From contig NZ_DATCRY010000310.1 of NCBI RefSeq assembly GCF_036568765.1, positions 1-6,255 of the forward strand: a stretch of 6,255 nucleotides of DNA. The letters run 5' to 3'. The notes under the pieces are model-generated. The model did not search any database. It was not told where the DNA came from and saw only the letters and a list, made by a program, of their open reading frames with translations. A program made the translations under genes and the position numbers. Source of the DNA: GSA-30 sp036568765 (GTDB lineage: Bacteria; Pseudomonadota; Gammaproteobacteria; Xanthomonadales; Rhodanobacteraceae). Below are positions 5,748 through 6,255 of the stretch, one piece after another. The first letter of the stretch is position 1, and every line of letters begins with the position of its first letter.

Positions 5748-6255
5748 ACCAGGCGCGCACTACGGACAGCCATTGGGCTACGCACAAGGAGCGCGGCAGC
5801 TTTTTCTGGATGAAGCTGACCGCACGCGCCGTGCGCATACTCGGCCGCGGCCCGCTTACACCAGTGCTTTATCTGATCGTGCTGTATTTCTTCGCATCCG
5901 GACGCAAGGCGCGGCGCAATGTGCGCGAGTACCAGACCTACCTCGCCGAATGGAGCCAGCGCCCCGAATTGCGCCCCACCTTGCGCAGCGTGTTCGGTCA
6001 GTTCATGGCCTATGCGGTCAATCTGCTGGATCGACTCGATGTGTGGCGCGGCAAACTATCGTTGCGGCAGGTGCAACTGATCGATCCGCATGGCGTACGC
6101 AATCGCCTGTTGCGCAGCCGCGATGGCGGGCGCGGCCAGATCCTGGTGGTCACCCATCTGGGCAATCTCGATGTCTGTCGTGCGATGGCCGAGCTGGGCG
6201 AACAGGTGCCGTTGAACGTGCTGGTGCATAACCATCACGTGGCGCACTTCAACAA
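5744..6255 (+). CDS. LpxL/HtrB-family acyltransferase (N-terminal part, partial)
   Basis: An open frame runs from GTG 5744 to the window end, giving 170 full codons with no stop. Near the start it reads HWATHKERGSFFWMKLTARAVRILG, followed by a hydrophobic segment (PVLYLIVLYFFAS), a basic stretch, and a helix region with QFMAYAVNLLDRLDVWRG. The acyltransferase motif VVTHLGNLD places His138 and Asp143 in the H-x4-D arrangement. This is the lipid A late-acyltransferase fold, which in aryl polyene clusters occurs alone or fused to a family 2 glycosyltransferase (ApeJ-like); no glycosyltransferase precedes it here. It would transfer an acyl or polyene group onto a lipid acceptor at the inner membrane. 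The start is either GTG 5744, with GGAG at 5731-5734 and a GTGA overlap, or ATG 5729, which adds five residues and overlaps the previous gene by 19 bases. Confidence 0.82.
   Translation, partial: MNQARTTDSHWATHKERGSFFWMKLTARAVRILGRGPLTPVLYLIVLYFFASGRKARRNVREYQTYLAEWSQRPELRPTLRSVFGQFMAYAVNLLDRLDVWRGKLSLRQVQLIDPHGVRNRLLRSRDGGRGQILVVTHLGNLDVCRAMAELGEQVPLNVLVHNHHVAHFN

Noticed and set aside
1..6255. Promoters, terminators, tRNA, CRISPR or insertion sequence elements
   Set aside because: No intergenic space exists, and I saw no repeat array, terminal inverted repeat, transposase motif or convincing hairpin with a T tract.

Overview
The window is one uninterrupted plus-strand stretch of an aryl polyene (APE) / xanthomonadin-type pigment biosynthesis operon. 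The DNA is GC-rich, and GTG starts and stop/start overlaps are common. The protein set (an MMPL exporter end, paired ketosynthases, a short cysteine-less ketosynthase-like protein, a PlsC-type acyltransferase, an acyl carrier protein, a COG4648-type membrane protein, an ApeI-type hotdog protein and an LpxL/HtrB-type acyltransferase) is the signature of these clusters. I infer a gammaproteobacterium, most likely of the Xanthomonadales/Lysobacterales (Xanthomonas, Dyella, Rhodanobacter or Luteibacter relatives). The genus cannot be fixed from the sequence alone.

Layout: 1-309, C-terminal end of an MMPL/RND-type exporter; 309-1556, FabF-like ketosynthase (KS1); 1556-2839, FabB-like ketosynthase (KS2); 2836-3585, chain-length-factor-like protein; about 3546-4355, PlsC-family acyltransferase; 4352-4621, acyl carrier protein (ACP); 4609-5154, small multi-pass membrane protein; 5151-5747, ApeI-like hotdog dehydratase with an unusual N-terminal extension; 5744 to the window end, start of an LpxL/HtrB-family acyltransferase. 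Every junction overlaps by 1 to about 40 bases. There is no intergenic base, so no internal promoter or terminator is expected, and the operon runs on past both ends of the window.

How the genes fit together, from family knowledge: an aryl starter is loaded on an ACP. The ketosynthases and the chain-length-factor-like partner extend it with malonyl units. A ketoreductase (not in the window) and hotdog dehydratases turn each unit into a conjugated double bond. The acyltransferases attach the finished polyene to a lipid, and the MMPL protein helps move it to the outer membrane. The AMP-ligase, ketoreductase, LolA-like carrier, glycosyltransferase and aryl-precursor enzymes usually found in such clusters are not visible here.

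The system is a recognised type, not a new one. The points worth a second look are the apparent remnant of an AMP-ligase C-terminus fused in front of the hotdog domain, a changed active-site motif in KS2, the missing acidic residue in the hotdog active site, a single ACP where two might be expected, and an Asn in place of Asp in a membrane segment of the exporter. I saw no tRNA, rRNA, CRISPR array, mobile element or notable repeat.
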